From Sipunculus nudus (taxonomy: Eukaryota > Annelida > Sipuncula > Golfingiida > Sipunculidae): a stretch of DNA of 64,000 nucleotides. The notes under the pieces are model-generated. The model saw only the letters and a list, made by a program, of their open reading frames with translations, had not been told where the DNA came from and searched no databases. Position numbers and translations under genes: made by a program. The DNA is taken from positions 42,660,019 through 42,724,018 of the forward strand of contig CM049306.1 in NCBI GenBank assembly GCA_026874595.1, in the 5' to 3' direction. Positions 12,197-23,395 of the stretch are shown here, piece by piece (the first letter of the stretch is position 1; every line of letters begins with the position of its first letter).

Positions 12197-12465
12197 CTAA
12201 TGGATTTATATTCACAGAAATATACATAACTGTGTCATTACATGACAAAAAAAATACAGCCTACGATCTTTCCCGTCAAATGCAATAAAACTGTTTGTGC
12301 AGGGGGGGGGGGGATTAAAGGTCTCAAAGAAGATCGAGATTTTGTTAGTTATAATACGATAGATTTTGATCATTAAAATCAACTGGTCTGTTTATTTATT
12401 TAATAACAAGCTTAAGCTGCTCAACTTGGGTGCATAGCATACGGAATATGTGGTATATTAAAATG

Positions 12466-12530
<65 letters not shown>
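12466..12530. repeat. (AT)n microsatellite, interrupted
   Basis: Two AT tracts separated by a few A bases. Confidence 0.9.
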
Positions 12531-12532
<2 letters not shown>

Positions 12533-14031
12533 AACAAGAAACAGATCTTTTATTAAGAAATGATATACAAAGGGGAATGAAGCGTATCGTCAATACGTAT
12601 CGGTATCGAATTAACTGTATCGCAATAAGTATTGTACCGGATGAGGCGGACCGATACCCTGCCCTTAATATTACTATAGTCTGTTTCATCCCCTGATGTC
12701 TACCTATTTTTTGCTATGATCATTTTTATTAATAAGCTTTTGAGAGAAAAAATGATTATGTAGAGTAGAGGATTAATGGACCTACTTTTCAATTAGGGAA
12801 ATAAACAGCCGCCTTAAACAGTATTTAAGAAACAGAATTATTTTAAAATATGAAAATAATCTACATTTTACAACATATCAGCCCCATTTATAGCAGTCAA
12901 GGTCAATTATCACATGCACAAATAGCCTCATTTGACATCTGCTGATTGGATGATTTCATGTAAACACTAAAAAAATATGACCAGCCAATATAAACATGGC
13001 TGCTCATATAAAGACACATCTGATCTGTCTTATCATTTGAAATAGTAATGAAATTGAGTAACAAACTGGAGAATTAGTTAAAAATCCTTGATTGCCATAT
13101 TAGGTTGTCGGTTCCATGGGTAAATCTCGAGGAAATTATTGAAAAAAAACCATAAAAACTTCTCTAAAAACCGTTGAACACAGGCTGATTGAACAAAGTA
13201 TAGTCGATTGAAATATATAAAAATATGGCTCATTTCTGTAAGATCCGTATCCTTTGTATTCACTGAAGGATCCTTCTGAGCGAAAACCTATTTTACGTTT
13301 CGAATATCTCACTTACAATTTTATGAAATCTGTGTTTGATATTTTCTCTGCATATTGGTCTTAGAGGTCAATAATCATTGTAACCAACTTCTTCTTTAAA
13401 TACAATTCAACTTCCCATGTATACACATTTCTCATGATCAGGGTTGCAGCCACGTCGGTAGGCGCTGGTCGGGAAAGCCGGGACGGGCTCCTGCCGACCA
13501 GCACATAGCTGACATTTGCAACCCACCGACCTTCACAAAAGATCTTTAAGATCGTCAAAAAACAGCCACCAGCAATGAAACTTCCATTATATATTACCCG
13601 TACTTCATTAAATTTGTAAAATATTTAATTTGCCAAAATTATCATCAAAAAATAGTTATAACATACAGAACAACGCAAAGATAAAGCTTACATATTCCGA
13701 AACCGAGTGGCCCCTGAACCCCCTGCCGTGACCACCTCCGCTTGCTTTGCCAATGTCCGTAAATTGAAAGTAAGTCTGGCATAGTTAGATCGCAGCTCGA
13801 TATACATTAACTCAGTAGACAGACGCCCGAACAAATAATCACAAAATTCACTTATAATGATAATTATCCTATTTCAAGGAGATAACATGATTACCTGTTA
13901 GAACTATCGGACATCTAATCATCGCTTCGAAGGGTATGTTGACTATGTTCCATTAACAAAAATTGTATGTCGTAATTATTGAAATGTCGTGATTATCAAA
14001 AATACAGACCAATAAACAGGGAATATCTTAC

Positions 14032-14206
14032 TTGAGTTCCTTGGGAGAGCGCCATCTTCCTTCAGACAAAGACAACTTCCTGGCGTCGGGTTGATTCCTG
14101 ACAGGTCAGCGTCCCCTTGTCGGAAAAACGTGAAGAAAAAATACAAAAACAACCGAGAGGCCCTGTGTCCCTCAAAATGCTGCAACATCTTGCCCAACAT
14201 GAGCAA
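14032..14206 (-). CDS. Exon 1, copy 1: signal peptide and start of Cys-rich module
   Basis: The exon starts at ATG 14206 (another in-frame ATG lies six codons downstream) and runs to donor gtaaga, leaving phase 1. It encodes 58 residues: a basic/polar leader, a hydrophobic core LFLYFFFTFF, then RQGDADLSG and the CLCLKEDGALPRNS segment with two cysteines. The second half is nearly identical to exon 1 of copy 2. Joining to exon 2 makes a Thr codon across the junction. The exact start is uncertain because copy 2 uses a Met closer to the hydrophobic core that copy 1 lacks. Confidence 0.75.
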
Positions 14207-14627
14207 AGGCCAGAGACGTGTTGAGAATATAAAAACACACCAATCTTAGCATATTGACATGAATATAGGACATTATCCTTTGTTGGACAACGATGTGAGG
14301 TAGCTCCTCTCGATTCTCACTGTTCTCAGATAACCTCTCCATTGTATTCTGTATTCAAGTGATCTTGACATGAAATACTGCGTTTTTGAATATCCATATC
14401 ATATATGGAGTGCTAACTTAAACAATACAGTGGAGTCCTCTCCACCATGCTGCTACGTAAAAACTGTTAAACGTGTCATGTTATGTATCAACCACTCTTG
14501 ACCTAATATATTTATATATCCTATCTAAGATGCATGGTGATACCGAAATATTTAAGCTTATAATAACCGACTATCTATATGTTAAGTTTTGGAGTAAAGA
14601 TACCTTTTATACATTTGCATATTCATA

Positions 14628-14630
14628 TAC

Positions 14631-14695
<65 letters not shown>
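14628..14695. repeat. (AT)n microsatellite, interrupted
   Basis: Two long AT tracts separated by a GT step, between the two hydrolase genes. Confidence 0.95.
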
Positions 14696-14698
<3 letters not shown>

Positions 14699-16069
14699 GA
14701 TCGCTACAGAATCTTATGGCAGAATATTTTTGGAAACTCTTAGGTATGTTACCTTTTTTCACATTTTCCAATTTTAAATTTCGTAGTATTAAGCTTAATA
14801 ATAATTATATAACTCTAAATTATACAAATAAGATACCATTCTCACAAACTTAAATCTCAATACGTACATGATTTTATTCAATTTAAACATTTCAAATTGA
14901 AATTATGAATGATACTTTATTGTCAGAAATGAACCCTGAACTCAGACTGAGAGCTGCTGGGTCACGTACATGCATTCAGAGCTTCCTTACAAAACGCTAG
15001 TACATGCGTTTACTTTTGTCACCAAGCAATATCAAAACGAAGCACATGACCTATCCAAATAATAGACTATGTCGGATGAACTTCACCGTATATCTTATAT
15101 GAGGTGTACTTTAATGTTGGGGTTGGTGCGAGACCCAAAGATCACCAAAAAAACCAAACAAACAAAAACCCGAAAAATACTTTGAGGGCTCTAGGGACGA
15201 AAGAGTGTGAACTTATATAAGTATACTATTCATTACAATGAATATTAAAATAATTAAAGCAAGTTAAAAAATAATTATCTGTCAACTGCTTTTGCCAAAA
15301 TATCAGTGAATAAGCAAAAATATATACTGTTAATACTGAATAGCACTAAGCCGAGCGCATACCGTCGCCGAGGATAAACTATCCAATCGGATCGAATCTT
15401 TCATCCGGATCCGCAGCAAAACATAACCGGACCGTCCCTTGTCCCTATTCCATATCTTCAATATATAAAACGTGGAAATCGGAAAGGTAGTTTTCGCGTA
15501 ATCTTACTAAGATCAGAAAATTACAAAATATCATGCCTGTACAATATTGTTAACTGTGCGGTTACTTGCTGCCATCTTGCGGCCTTTTATTAAAATGATA
15601 TACTTCGTCCATCAACAACAAAAATTGAAGGGAATCACTACCATCCGTTTATTGGACTTACCCTTTTAATCCAAAAAATATATAATCTGATATTGCAAAC
15701 TGGGCACTCATGTTATCGACCGAATGCAGTGATCTATGCCCAGATGATACACGTCATTGCAAGTCCATATCGCTGCCAGTTAATACGGCTTATATCATCC
15801 CGGAATGAAATCGACAAGCATCTCGTGTCGTGTGATGTCATTTTTGCCAGGGACGCGCCGCCCCGAATTGAAACTGGCATCTTACTAGAATCATGGATGA
15901 GTGAAGGTGCTGGCATGTGGGCACTTCAATACTGTACTCCAAAACGGCACTGTTTGCTCAGTTCAGACATAATTTTCGTGAAATATAAATATCGACAAAG
16001 CACCATATTGATTTACAAAACATTGTGACAAGAATATGCTTATATGTCGTTTAAACAAATAAATTAGTT

Positions 16070-16175
16070 GGTATGGTTTCATGCATCATTAAAAAGTTGA
16101 AAGTAAACTTTCACGGTCTTTTGTTCGCCGTCTTTTGTTTTTCTATAGAAACCAACTCATATAATTTGCAAAATC
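16070..16175. repeat. Diverged direct repeat of the 3' end region of gene model 2
   Basis: The motifs GGTTTCATGCA, AACTTTCAC, CTTTTGT and AATTTGCAAAATCCT occur here in the same order as at 16738-16845, which overlaps the last bases and 3' UTR of gene model 2. It looks like a decayed tandem duplication with about 670-bp spacing. Confidence 0.55.
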
Positions 16176-16690
16176 CTTATTTTAATGTACATATATACTC
16201 CAACTTGAGCCCAGTTTGAATTTCCGTAAGCAGTCTGAGCTTAATTATATTCTCATGCACGTGTATGAAACAATTCTTAATTCATCAGTTCATTAAAACC
16301 AGCTATTCGCCTACCTTTTATACAAAATTGATGCCATATCTGGCTTTTTATTGAACTTAATTAACTCTTATGACGTATGTATTTGCTTGTTTATCTACAA
16401 GCTGTTAGTAAATACTGCAACATTGAACAAGGGGAAAACATGTGCGGAAGTCAATAGGTCACCAGTTGAAAACGCCCTTTACAAAACTCTGGTTCATTTG
16501 ATTTGCCGCCAGATGTCCTTTTTGAAGGTGTATTTTTATTTTGGCCCTCCCAACATGTTATAACATGTGGATATAAGCAAAACATACAGCGTATGTATGG
16601 TGGATTTCTGCGTTTTCTGGTATATTCTTTATAAAATATTCAAGGGCTTTTGGTAATAGACGTCAGATATCGATATAGGCACTTTAAAGG

Positions 16691-16696
16691 TTTATT
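16691..16696 (-). terminator. Candidate polyadenylation signal, copy 2
   Basis: AATAAA on the minus strand about 150 nt after the TAA stop of gene model 2. Confidence 0.5.
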
Positions 16697-16843
16697 CTAA
16701 TAAAATTACTCTATAGCGTATACATGAATATTAGAAATATGGTTTCATGCAATATTGAATTAGCTAAAGGTGAACTTTCACCTCCTTTTGTCTACAGTCT
16801 GTTGATTCTTCATATTAAAAATCTGTTACAATTTGCAAAATCC

Positions 16844-18072
16844 TCAGATTATAAAAAGAAATATAAGCAGAGTAAATCCGATCACACTGTGATACACACG
16901 AGATACGGCTGTGTTTGGAACGGGATCTGTTTTCCAAGACATCCGAGGTATCTTCACAGAGTTGTTGTAAACACGCTGGAAGGCGTCTCTGGTCCCATTG
17001 GTGTTGTCCCGAAAGTATTTAGCACTGAAGTGAATGTTGCCGAGTGACTTCCGGTGCTGCCACTGACGAGAGATCGTTATCTGGTTCATTATCTCGGAGA
17101 CGGGCCAGTTTCTACCAGGGATCTTATACACCGCATTACCAGCGTAAACATGTCTTCCCAAAGGATTGTTTCTCAGCCACCAGTTCAGGACTGCCGGGTA
17201 GGATTGTCCAGGGGGTTCTATTTCCCAGTATATCTGCGGAGTTAGATAATCCACCCACCCCTTTTGCAGCCAGAGTTTAGGATCTGCATAAAGACCTGTG
17301 TACTGATCATACCCTTGAATAGGGGCAGGCATGCCACCTACGATTCCTGGACGGTACAGTCCAAAAGGACTGATCCCGAATTTAACTTTGCTTTTCTTGT
17401 TAATTATCAAGTTGTACACTCGTTGGACCATCCTGTTTACGTTGTCTCTGCGCCAGTCTTCTTTGCCCAGGGTCCCGCCCTCATTTACATAAGCATTGTA
17501 TGTATGGTTGTCAGGAAACTCTACCCCTGAGACTTTGTAAGGGTAAAAGTAGTCATCCATATGGAACCCATCAATGTCATACCTGTCGAGGATGTCCTCT
17601 GTTACGTTCAACAGGCGGTCTTGGACTGGCTTCGCTCCTGGGTCCATCCACAGGTACCTACCATAAGGATAGGCGTACTGGTGGTACACCACGGCCATAT
17701 GGTTACTGACCAGTCCCTCCCAGTTGTTACTCATGCTGGCTCGGTATGGGTTCAGCCAGGCGTGCACTTCGATCCCTCTCTTGTGTCCCTCCTCGATACA
17801 GTATTGTAATGGATCCCACGCAGGATCAGGTGCTCTGCCCTGACTTCCGGTCAAATATCGACTCCATGGCTCGATGTTGGATTTATACAGAGCGTCTCCT
17901 ACTGGTCTTAGCTGAAAGATAACCGCGTTCATCTTCAGATCTTCCATGATATCTAGGTATCTTAGCAACTCGGACTTCTGGTGTGACGTAGAGAGGTTTG
18001 AGGCTGACGGCCAGTCTATGTTTACGACTGTGGCGACCCAAAGACTTCTGAACTCTTCAGTAGGCATGGGAA
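16844..18072 (-). CDS. Exon 4, copy 2: GHL10/YngK-like glycosyl hydrolase catalytic domain
   Basis: The exon encodes about 408 residues and ends in TAA at 16846-16844. It carries the same GHL10 landmarks as copy 1: DGFHMDDYFYPYKVSGVEFP, DWRRDNVNRM, KVKFGISPFGLYRPG and DYLTPQIYWEIEP. All acids in the DDYFYP segment are kept, so both copies look catalytically competent. Differences concentrate in the C-terminal half, while a stretch of the first half is almost identical in DNA to copy 1. Sequons occur at DNHT and YNNS. The C-terminus ends in a hydrophobic IGFTLLIFLFII with no following charged tail, consistent with GPI anchoring. The acceptor is tttttag before 18072. The exon continues upstream through V-P before the first in-frame Met. 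Confidence 0.9.
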
Positions 18073-18139
18073 CTAAAAATAGAAATAAATATTAGGTTAA
18101 CAAGTGTTTAAAAATGTTATTATATCATATATGAGGGGC

Positions 18140-18330
18140 CTGGACAGTGTCAAGGGGTCAAACACTCGGCGCTCTCCGATGGCGACCCGAGTTCGATCTC
18201 CGACGTGGTTATGAGGGTGGGTTGTTTGGCCCGTCCTAGGCCAGTGATTTTCTCCAACCCTACAGCCTACCGAACGCCACCATCTGAGCCATGTAGAGTT
18301 TTTTAGTGGAGGTAACCGCCTCCATTGTTA
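18140..18330 (+). repeat. tRNA-derived SINE-like element
   Basis: GGACAGTGTCAAGGGGTCAA and CGAGTTCGATCTCC provide A- and B-box-like motifs. The body ends near GAGCCATGTAGAGTT, also found at the end of the inverted element at about 19.0 kb. It lies in intron 3 of gene model 2. Confidence 0.6.
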
Positions 18331-18754
18331 ATGCTCTCTTGTCAAATTCTTAATCTTAGTTTGTTCATCTGCAGAGTACCATTTCGGTTTAGGACTACGT
18401 GACAGATCAGACATTTGTGTTCCGTCGCTTCTTTCCCTTCTCTGCCGCTTCTCTCATTCATTGCACGTGTTTCCCGGCTGAGATCATTCTGAACATTTAG
18501 CCAATCAGCTTTGTTGGATATGTTAAGGTGCGACTGGGTCTCCTCCATTGACCTACATTGCCGTCAAATGATTGGATGTCCGAGATTGGCATAGACTAGT
18601 ATCCCACTCTAATCTGACCCGATAAGCTTAGCGGATCACATTGACAAGTTAATGAAAAAAAAAGATTAAAAAATATCCCAGATGTGATATTCGTATACTT
18701 ATCTAAAGAACCAGGCCACAAATATGTATTTTCTTGGGACATGGGTCGTCTTTA

Positions 18755-19012
18755 CGCGAGGTTCGCCTGGCCCGTGTTTTACTCGGGCCGGCTTTGTATC
18801 AGCGGGGTTTTCATGGACGAAATCATTGGCGCACGGCGTACGTAGTGTTGGGCAAGCCTTCCCATTAAGCCTGCAGAGCGTTTGTCCTTGGTGGGGACCG
18901 ATCGTGAAAATCTCATCGTATCGGCTGAGATTTGAACTCACGACCTCACGGCTTTGGGTCCTGTACTATACCCCCTGAGCTTCAGAAGCCGGTGAGCCAT
19001 GTAGAGTTGCTT
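18755..19012 (-). repeat. tRNA-derived SINE-like element
   Basis: On the minus strand GAAGCTCAGGGGGTATAGTA (A-box region) is followed by GTGAGTTCAAATCTCAG (B box). The body contains GCTCTGCAGGCTTAATGGG, shared with the 8.8-kb element. It lies in intron 3 of gene model 2. Confidence 0.7.
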
Positions 19013-19212
19013 TCATAAGTTATTATAACTTGTTGTACAGTCTATGTAAAAAAAGATAAGTTTATATATTCATAATGTTTTAAAGCGACTTTTTCATATG
19101 ACAGACGCCATAGCCGTTAGATGAATCATAAATGCAAAGGGGTTAAGGGACTGTTATAATTATAATCAGTATTGAATTTTTATAAATAAAGAAAACAATA
19201 ATTAAAGATTAC

Positions 19213-19267
19213 CTGTGCATTCACTTTGGCTTCCGATCCGGAGGTGTCTTCCTGGCATCCATGCATC
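19213..19267 (-). CDS. Exon 3, copy 2: end of Cys-rich N-terminal module
   Basis: A 55-nt exon reading DAWMPGRHLRIGSQSECT plus one base. The acceptor is caccag and the donor gtaatc. Length, phase and the terminal cysteine match the copy 1 exon. Confidence 0.8.
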
Positions 19268-20184
19268 CTGGTGATAAAATAAAATATCTGAGTGTTTGAT
19301 CATATATTCCATGAATTAACTTTTATGATTTATTCATTATGTGCCTGTTGTCGAAAGAGGAATCTGAGCGTTCATGGTTAAATGAGTAGCGATACCTCGT
19401 GTGAAGAAAAGAAGCTAAAACTCCACACGTTTGATATGGTGTCTTACACAGTTACAAGGGGGCGCTCTTGGAGAGCCTGTGACACAAGAGGTCACTCCGC
19501 TTAAATGATATGTTAACAAGATAAAAAAAGAAGACATTGGAACGTTGCAGAAAAGAGATTGATAAAAGGGCAGTTGGCGAAAGTGCAAGGTTACATGGGT
19601 ACAACATTCTTAAATTTAAATATGCAAAATGCCAATAGTATTATAGCCTTAACTGTAGACCTGCGTAGGTCCCTATAATTTTGTTAGATTCTCGTTTTAC
19701 ATAAATATACACCAAGTAAAAGCAACCCATATACTATACACTGTTCACCCTGTGTCCAACCCCCCTATTGCTGCCATGGCCAGTTCAAGTAATTTACAAT
19801 TATCACTACAGGTGGCATCTGTGTGCTCAATTATAGGAGGATTCTCATGTAGTCCTTACCCCTTAGTGATGGTGGGGCCCCCTGGAGAAAGAAAGTAAAC
19901 TAATTGCACCCCATAGAAGGAGCCAGTACATGAATTATAAAATGATCACTGAAGATTTATAAACATGATAAAAAAATGAGAAAAAAATTATTCCTCGACC
20001 TGTTGCAGGTCTACCTTAACTGAAATATACATGTTTATTTTTTCTGAAGTTTAACAATAAAATTAATTAAACTATAATTTCTTTATGGCCTCAATAACTG
20101 TGATATTTCAGAATCTTCAAATGTTCAGAAATCTCATACAGAGTACAAAAACACTTAAATGCAGTCTTATTAAAAGAAGATTAC
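19268..20184. other. Intron 2 of gene model 2
   Basis: No repeat family or extra exon recognised. It contains a G-rich AAGGGGGCGCTC motif near 19457 that resembles half of a CTCF site. Confidence 0.4.
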
Positions 20185-20306
20185 CCTGGTATTATAGCTG
20201 ATGTTGATATAACTGGTGGACATATTTTGTAGGTCACAAACGATCTCTTGGCCCTTTGCTCTGTAACATTCTCCGACGCCAGACCAACCGATGACATCAC
20301 CACATG
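20185..20306 (-). CDS. Exon 2, copy 2: Cys-rich N-terminal module
   Basis: A 122-nt exon beginning CGDVIGWSGVGECYRAKG and ending ISYNTR, with three cysteines at the same spacing as copy 1. Two N-glycosylation sequons (NMS, NIS) are present. The acceptor is tttgcag and the donor gtaatc. A LINE remnant begins only about 80-90 bp upstream of this acceptor. Confidence 0.82.
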
Positions 20307-20389
20307 CTGCAAAGAGAATGTTTATTTATGTTATATGGTTTCATAGCGGTAAATATGTAATCATGGCTGCAATCTTAGTTCTTTTATGT

Positions 20390-21165
20390 TTTTCTGTGCT
20401 GGTGTATAGTAAATGTATACTAAGAGTGCATCATCTCCGAATGCTGAGGAAATTAAATGTAAACAAAGTTATTCAGTCACTCTGCTAAAGGCAATCAGGG
20501 ATTCTTTTCTCTGTTTCGCACTCACTGGGTGGTATGGTCGTCTACATGGCAAGGATGGACACAAACTTGGAAAAATTGTCGAATGTACTAGGAAGAATGG
20601 TGTAAATGCTACCTCATTAAATGATTTATATGATACTTCCATGCTGAAAAATGTAAACAAGATCATGAAAGATGAATCTTACCCCTTGTAGGGAAATTTT
20701 ATATTATTGCGATCAGGAAAAAGGTTAGCCTTGCCAGTTATTAGAACAAGTCGCATTTAGAATGCATTTGTATGTAAAGGAATCATATTAAACCATGTTT
20801 CATCTCTACACTAATATTAATCTGTAGGATGAAATTGTTGATATGGAACTAGTCACGGGGCAATTATGTGATATGTATAATGATCAACAACACTTGTGCA
20901 ATGTTTATATAGGTGTGAATAGGTGCTTATAAGTATATTGGTGTATTAGGAATTTATTATACCAACTGTTTGTTATTCGGTGCTAGTGTATATGTCATGT
21001 ACGAAAGTTATATATGAGGTTTTGCATTTAGATATGCTGAATAATAATATTTGTGAGCTCTCTCCACAAAAGGTTTCAAAATGTATCTATATATAATATA
21101 CAGAATAAAGTATCTATATAAAATAAAGTTTAATTCTATTCTATTCTATTTTTATGGAATATATT
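20390..21165 (+). pseudogene. LINE remnant: reverse transcriptase C-terminus and 3' UTR
   Basis: One frame reads VHHLRMLRKLNVNKVIQSL. A shifted frame continues LLKAIRDSFLCFALTGWYG, then HKLGKIVECTRKNGV and LNDLYDTSMLKNVNKIMKDE, and after a stop LLRSGKRLALPVIRTSR. This order matches the C-terminal tail of non-LTR retrotransposon ORF2. A 3' UTR follows, ending in AATAAAG and a short (TTCTA)n-type tail near 21130-21160. Frameshifts and stops make it inactive. The 5' end starts close to exon 2 of gene model 2. Confidence 0.8.
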
Positions 21166-21269
21166 ATTTTAATAGAGTTAAAATGTAAAGTGTCTCGTCA
21201 TCTATTATAATTTTAAAAAGACTTCATGTAACTGTCATTTGACAGTCACGCATCTCCACCTATAGATAC

Positions 21270-21637
21270 TGTGGTTGCCTTTTTGTTCGCGAGGGTTTTA
21301 ATTTCGCGATATTCGCGAATGGGAAATAATCGCGAAAATGAAACCCTCGGGAATGATTGGCCAATGGATTACGTCCTTCTTATTTAATGTAGCCAATATT
21401 TGTATGGGAACAGATTATAACAATGAGAATTGTTATAATAAGTTACATCCATGCAGGTATAGGGAAAATGTTCCCCTAATCACAAACTCATGACTTATTC
21501 TCATTTTATAACACACATAGGTATGGCTTTACTAAATATTTGAGTTCTGGTGAGATCGCGAAAATGAAACCCTCGCGAAACATAAAAAAATTGAAAAATC
21601 GCGAAATTTCAGCCTCGCGAATATGAAGCCAACCACA
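21270..21637. mobile_element. 368-bp palindromic MITE with TTCGCGA motifs
   Basis: Ends are TGTGGTTG and CAACCACA. Inverted subterminal blocks contain TTCGCGAGGGTTT and TTTCGCGA in both halves. The interior is AT-rich and non-coding. The flanks do not show a convincing target duplication, so the superfamily is uncertain (possibly hAT). It lies in intron 1 of gene model 2. Confidence 0.7.
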
Positions 21638-21639
21638 AT

Positions 21640-22778
21640 ATTACTTCAAGGTCCATAGTTTAACAACGATAAACGATGCATTTTATACTTACCATTCCTA
21701 ATTTATGCATGTTCTTTTAATAAACAAGAGCGCTACTGTTTTCCGTTGGTTTTTAATTATTTTTTTTAAGAAAATTAAAAAAAAAAACACTTGACTAATT
21801 ACTCCACATTTGGTGAGAAATTTACCCTCCGGATATTTGGAAACAGGGATTTGGTTGTATTTTAAGACTGTTTTATAAGTACTAGGCTACTAGCACCAGT
21901 CTGTTGAGCAGTACATGATAAAATGTAAATAAAGAGGTCTGCATCACGTGTGTTTTGATAATTCAGAGTATATTTGTATAAATATGTATATACGCAATAT
22001 TCCTGTAGAGTTTCGCATGGAGATAACATTCTTCAGTAATGAACCTGTACAGTTTCAAATGGACATTGCATTCTTATAGCCACCCTTATAGTGTCAGCAT
22101 TAAAGTGTCAACATATCAGGTCATGTATTCAAATGATAGCTATCATGAATCAATATGTTAAACCATTCTTATCAAAGCCGATAAGAAGTAAATCGAAAGG
22201 TTTTGTTAAAGTCAGATAAGAAATGGTCGTCCTCGATAATATCGAACGCTTCTACAGCCGGTTACAACTTAGGATTCTTGAAAACAACTTGCCTGTTTGC
22301 TAATTATTCAATTTTTACAAAACCACAAAACCAAACCTACTAAAAAAGCACTCAGAGAGCGCAGATATCCGATAAGGCAGTCCACTTCCCTACATGGCAC
22401 AGGGACCCATAAGGATTTAAATAGTGATCCGAATCAGAAAAACAAACCAACGCCGGCATAAACATAACACCCACCCAGGGGCGTCAATACAGGGGGGGGG
22501 GGATGTGGGGTATATACAATCCCCCCCCCACACTTTTTAGCAAGGGGGGGGGAATGGTCGATGTAATCAACCACCCCCCCCCCTCCCGATATTCAGAAAA
22601 TAATATTTATATATTGGAAATGAAATATATTTAAAACTAGAATTAGAGACTTTAGTTACATTAATGAATTTAATAGGAAATATTACATATCTAAACCTGA
22701 TTAAGAATTAACATATTCTGGAAACATACCTTATTTTTTAAAACCTTACACTTAATGGTATTTTATTTGAAATTTGTC

Positions 22779-22829
<51 letters not shown>

Positions 22830-23256
22830 TTATATATACACGTGTGTTGTTGGTGTGTGTGTGAAGAAAAGTTGCGAGTCACCCCAACACTTAGAGAAAA
22901 ATTGAGGCCACTTTAACCACCCCTTGAGGCTTGACGAAGTAAAAAATTGTAAAATGGACGCCGAAACATAAAATTTACGGGTCAAGAAGGCAATTTTTCC
23001 TCTTTGTTTTTAAATTTATAGGTGTGAGACAAATACTTGAATTTGGAAAACTTGCATTAATGACATGAAATGATTCATATACTTAATTGAAAATATCAGC
23101 ACCTGAACAACAAAGTTCAATTCATGTCTAGCTGATGATACCTTTTTAAGTGTAATTGTTTAAGTGGGACATGAACAAAAAATATTAAGGTGGCATTAGC
23201 AGTACAAATATTATCGGACATACTTGGTATGACCTTCGAATAAAGGCGGAACCTAC
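21640..23256. other. Remaining intron 1 of gene model 2
   Basis: Contains C- and G-rich tracts at 22490-22585 and the repeat listed below. No additional exon recognised. Confidence 0.4.
22470..22840. repeat. Dispersed repeat copy ending in (TA)n
   Basis: The segment containing GGAAATGAAATATAT, CTTATTTTTTAAAACCTTA and CACTTAATGG is shared in order with 41440-41700. Both are preceded by C/G-rich sequence and end in a TA microsatellite (here 22780-22839). GGGGCGTCA near the left end mirrors TGACGCCACTG near 41810. Confidence 0.65.
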
Positions 23257-23395
23257 GTGAACTCCTCGGGACAGCGCCATCTTCTTTTAGACACAGACAA
23301 CTTCCTGCCGGGGGATTCGTTCCTGACAGGTCAGCGTCACCTTGTAGGAAAAAAGACAAGATGAAACACAAAAACACCCAACCATGAGACGACAT
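23257..23395 (-). CDS. Exon 1, copy 2: signal peptide and start of Cys-rich module
   Basis: From ATG 23395 it encodes 46 residues: MSSHGWVFLCFILSFFLQG, a compact signal peptide, then DADLSG and CLCLKEDGAVPRSS with two cysteines. The donor is gtaggt with phase 1 and makes a Pro codon with exon 2. An in-frame ATG 18 codons upstream (23449) is possible. The nearer one is preferred because it gives a standard-length signal peptide. Confidence 0.78.

Larger units (their letters stand above)
11282..14031. other. Intron 1 of gene model 1, distal part
   Basis: AT-rich intronic sequence. Apart from the simple repeats listed separately and a 13-nt G run near 12301, nothing is recognised. Confidence 0.45.
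5038..14206 (-). other. Gene model 1: secreted GHL10-type glycosyl hydrolase, four exons
   Basis: Joining 14206-14032, 7461-7340, 6781-6727 and 6269-5038 on the minus strand gives one open frame of about 527 codons. Intron phases are 1, 0 and 1 and every border has GT and AG. The same four-exon structure with the same phases and the same lengths for exons 2 (122 nt) and 3 (55 nt) recurs in gene model 2, which is the main support for the join. Intron 1 is about 6.6 kb and full of mobile elements. Introns 2 and 3 are about 0.56 and 0.46 kb. The transcription start and 5' UTR are not recognised. Transcript evidence was not available. Confidence 0.8.
14207..16690. other. Intergenic region between the two hydrolase genes
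   Basis: No exon recognised. A 111-codon open frame at 15693-16028 has no family features I can name. The segment 16070-16175 is a diverged direct repeat of 16738-16845. Confidence 0.45.
16844..23395 (-). other. Gene model 2: second GHL10-type glycosyl hydrolase, four exons
   Basis: Exons 23395-23257, 20306-20185, 19267-19213 and 18072-16844 on the minus strand join into about 514 codons with the same intron phases as gene model 1. The gene lies in direct tandem with copy 1, about 2.6 kb upstream of its first coding exon. Introns are about 2.95, 0.92 and 1.14 kb and show no obvious similarity to those of copy 1. Intron 1 holds a LINE fragment and a palindromic MITE, and intron 3 holds two SINE-like elements. 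Confidence 0.8.

Noticed and set aside
14473-14853. 126-codon frame containing a YIYIYI stretch
   Set aside because: Driven by the AT microsatellite.
17044-17809. Plus-strand frames opposite exon 4 of copy 2
   Set aside because: Antisense shadows of the second hydrolase copy.
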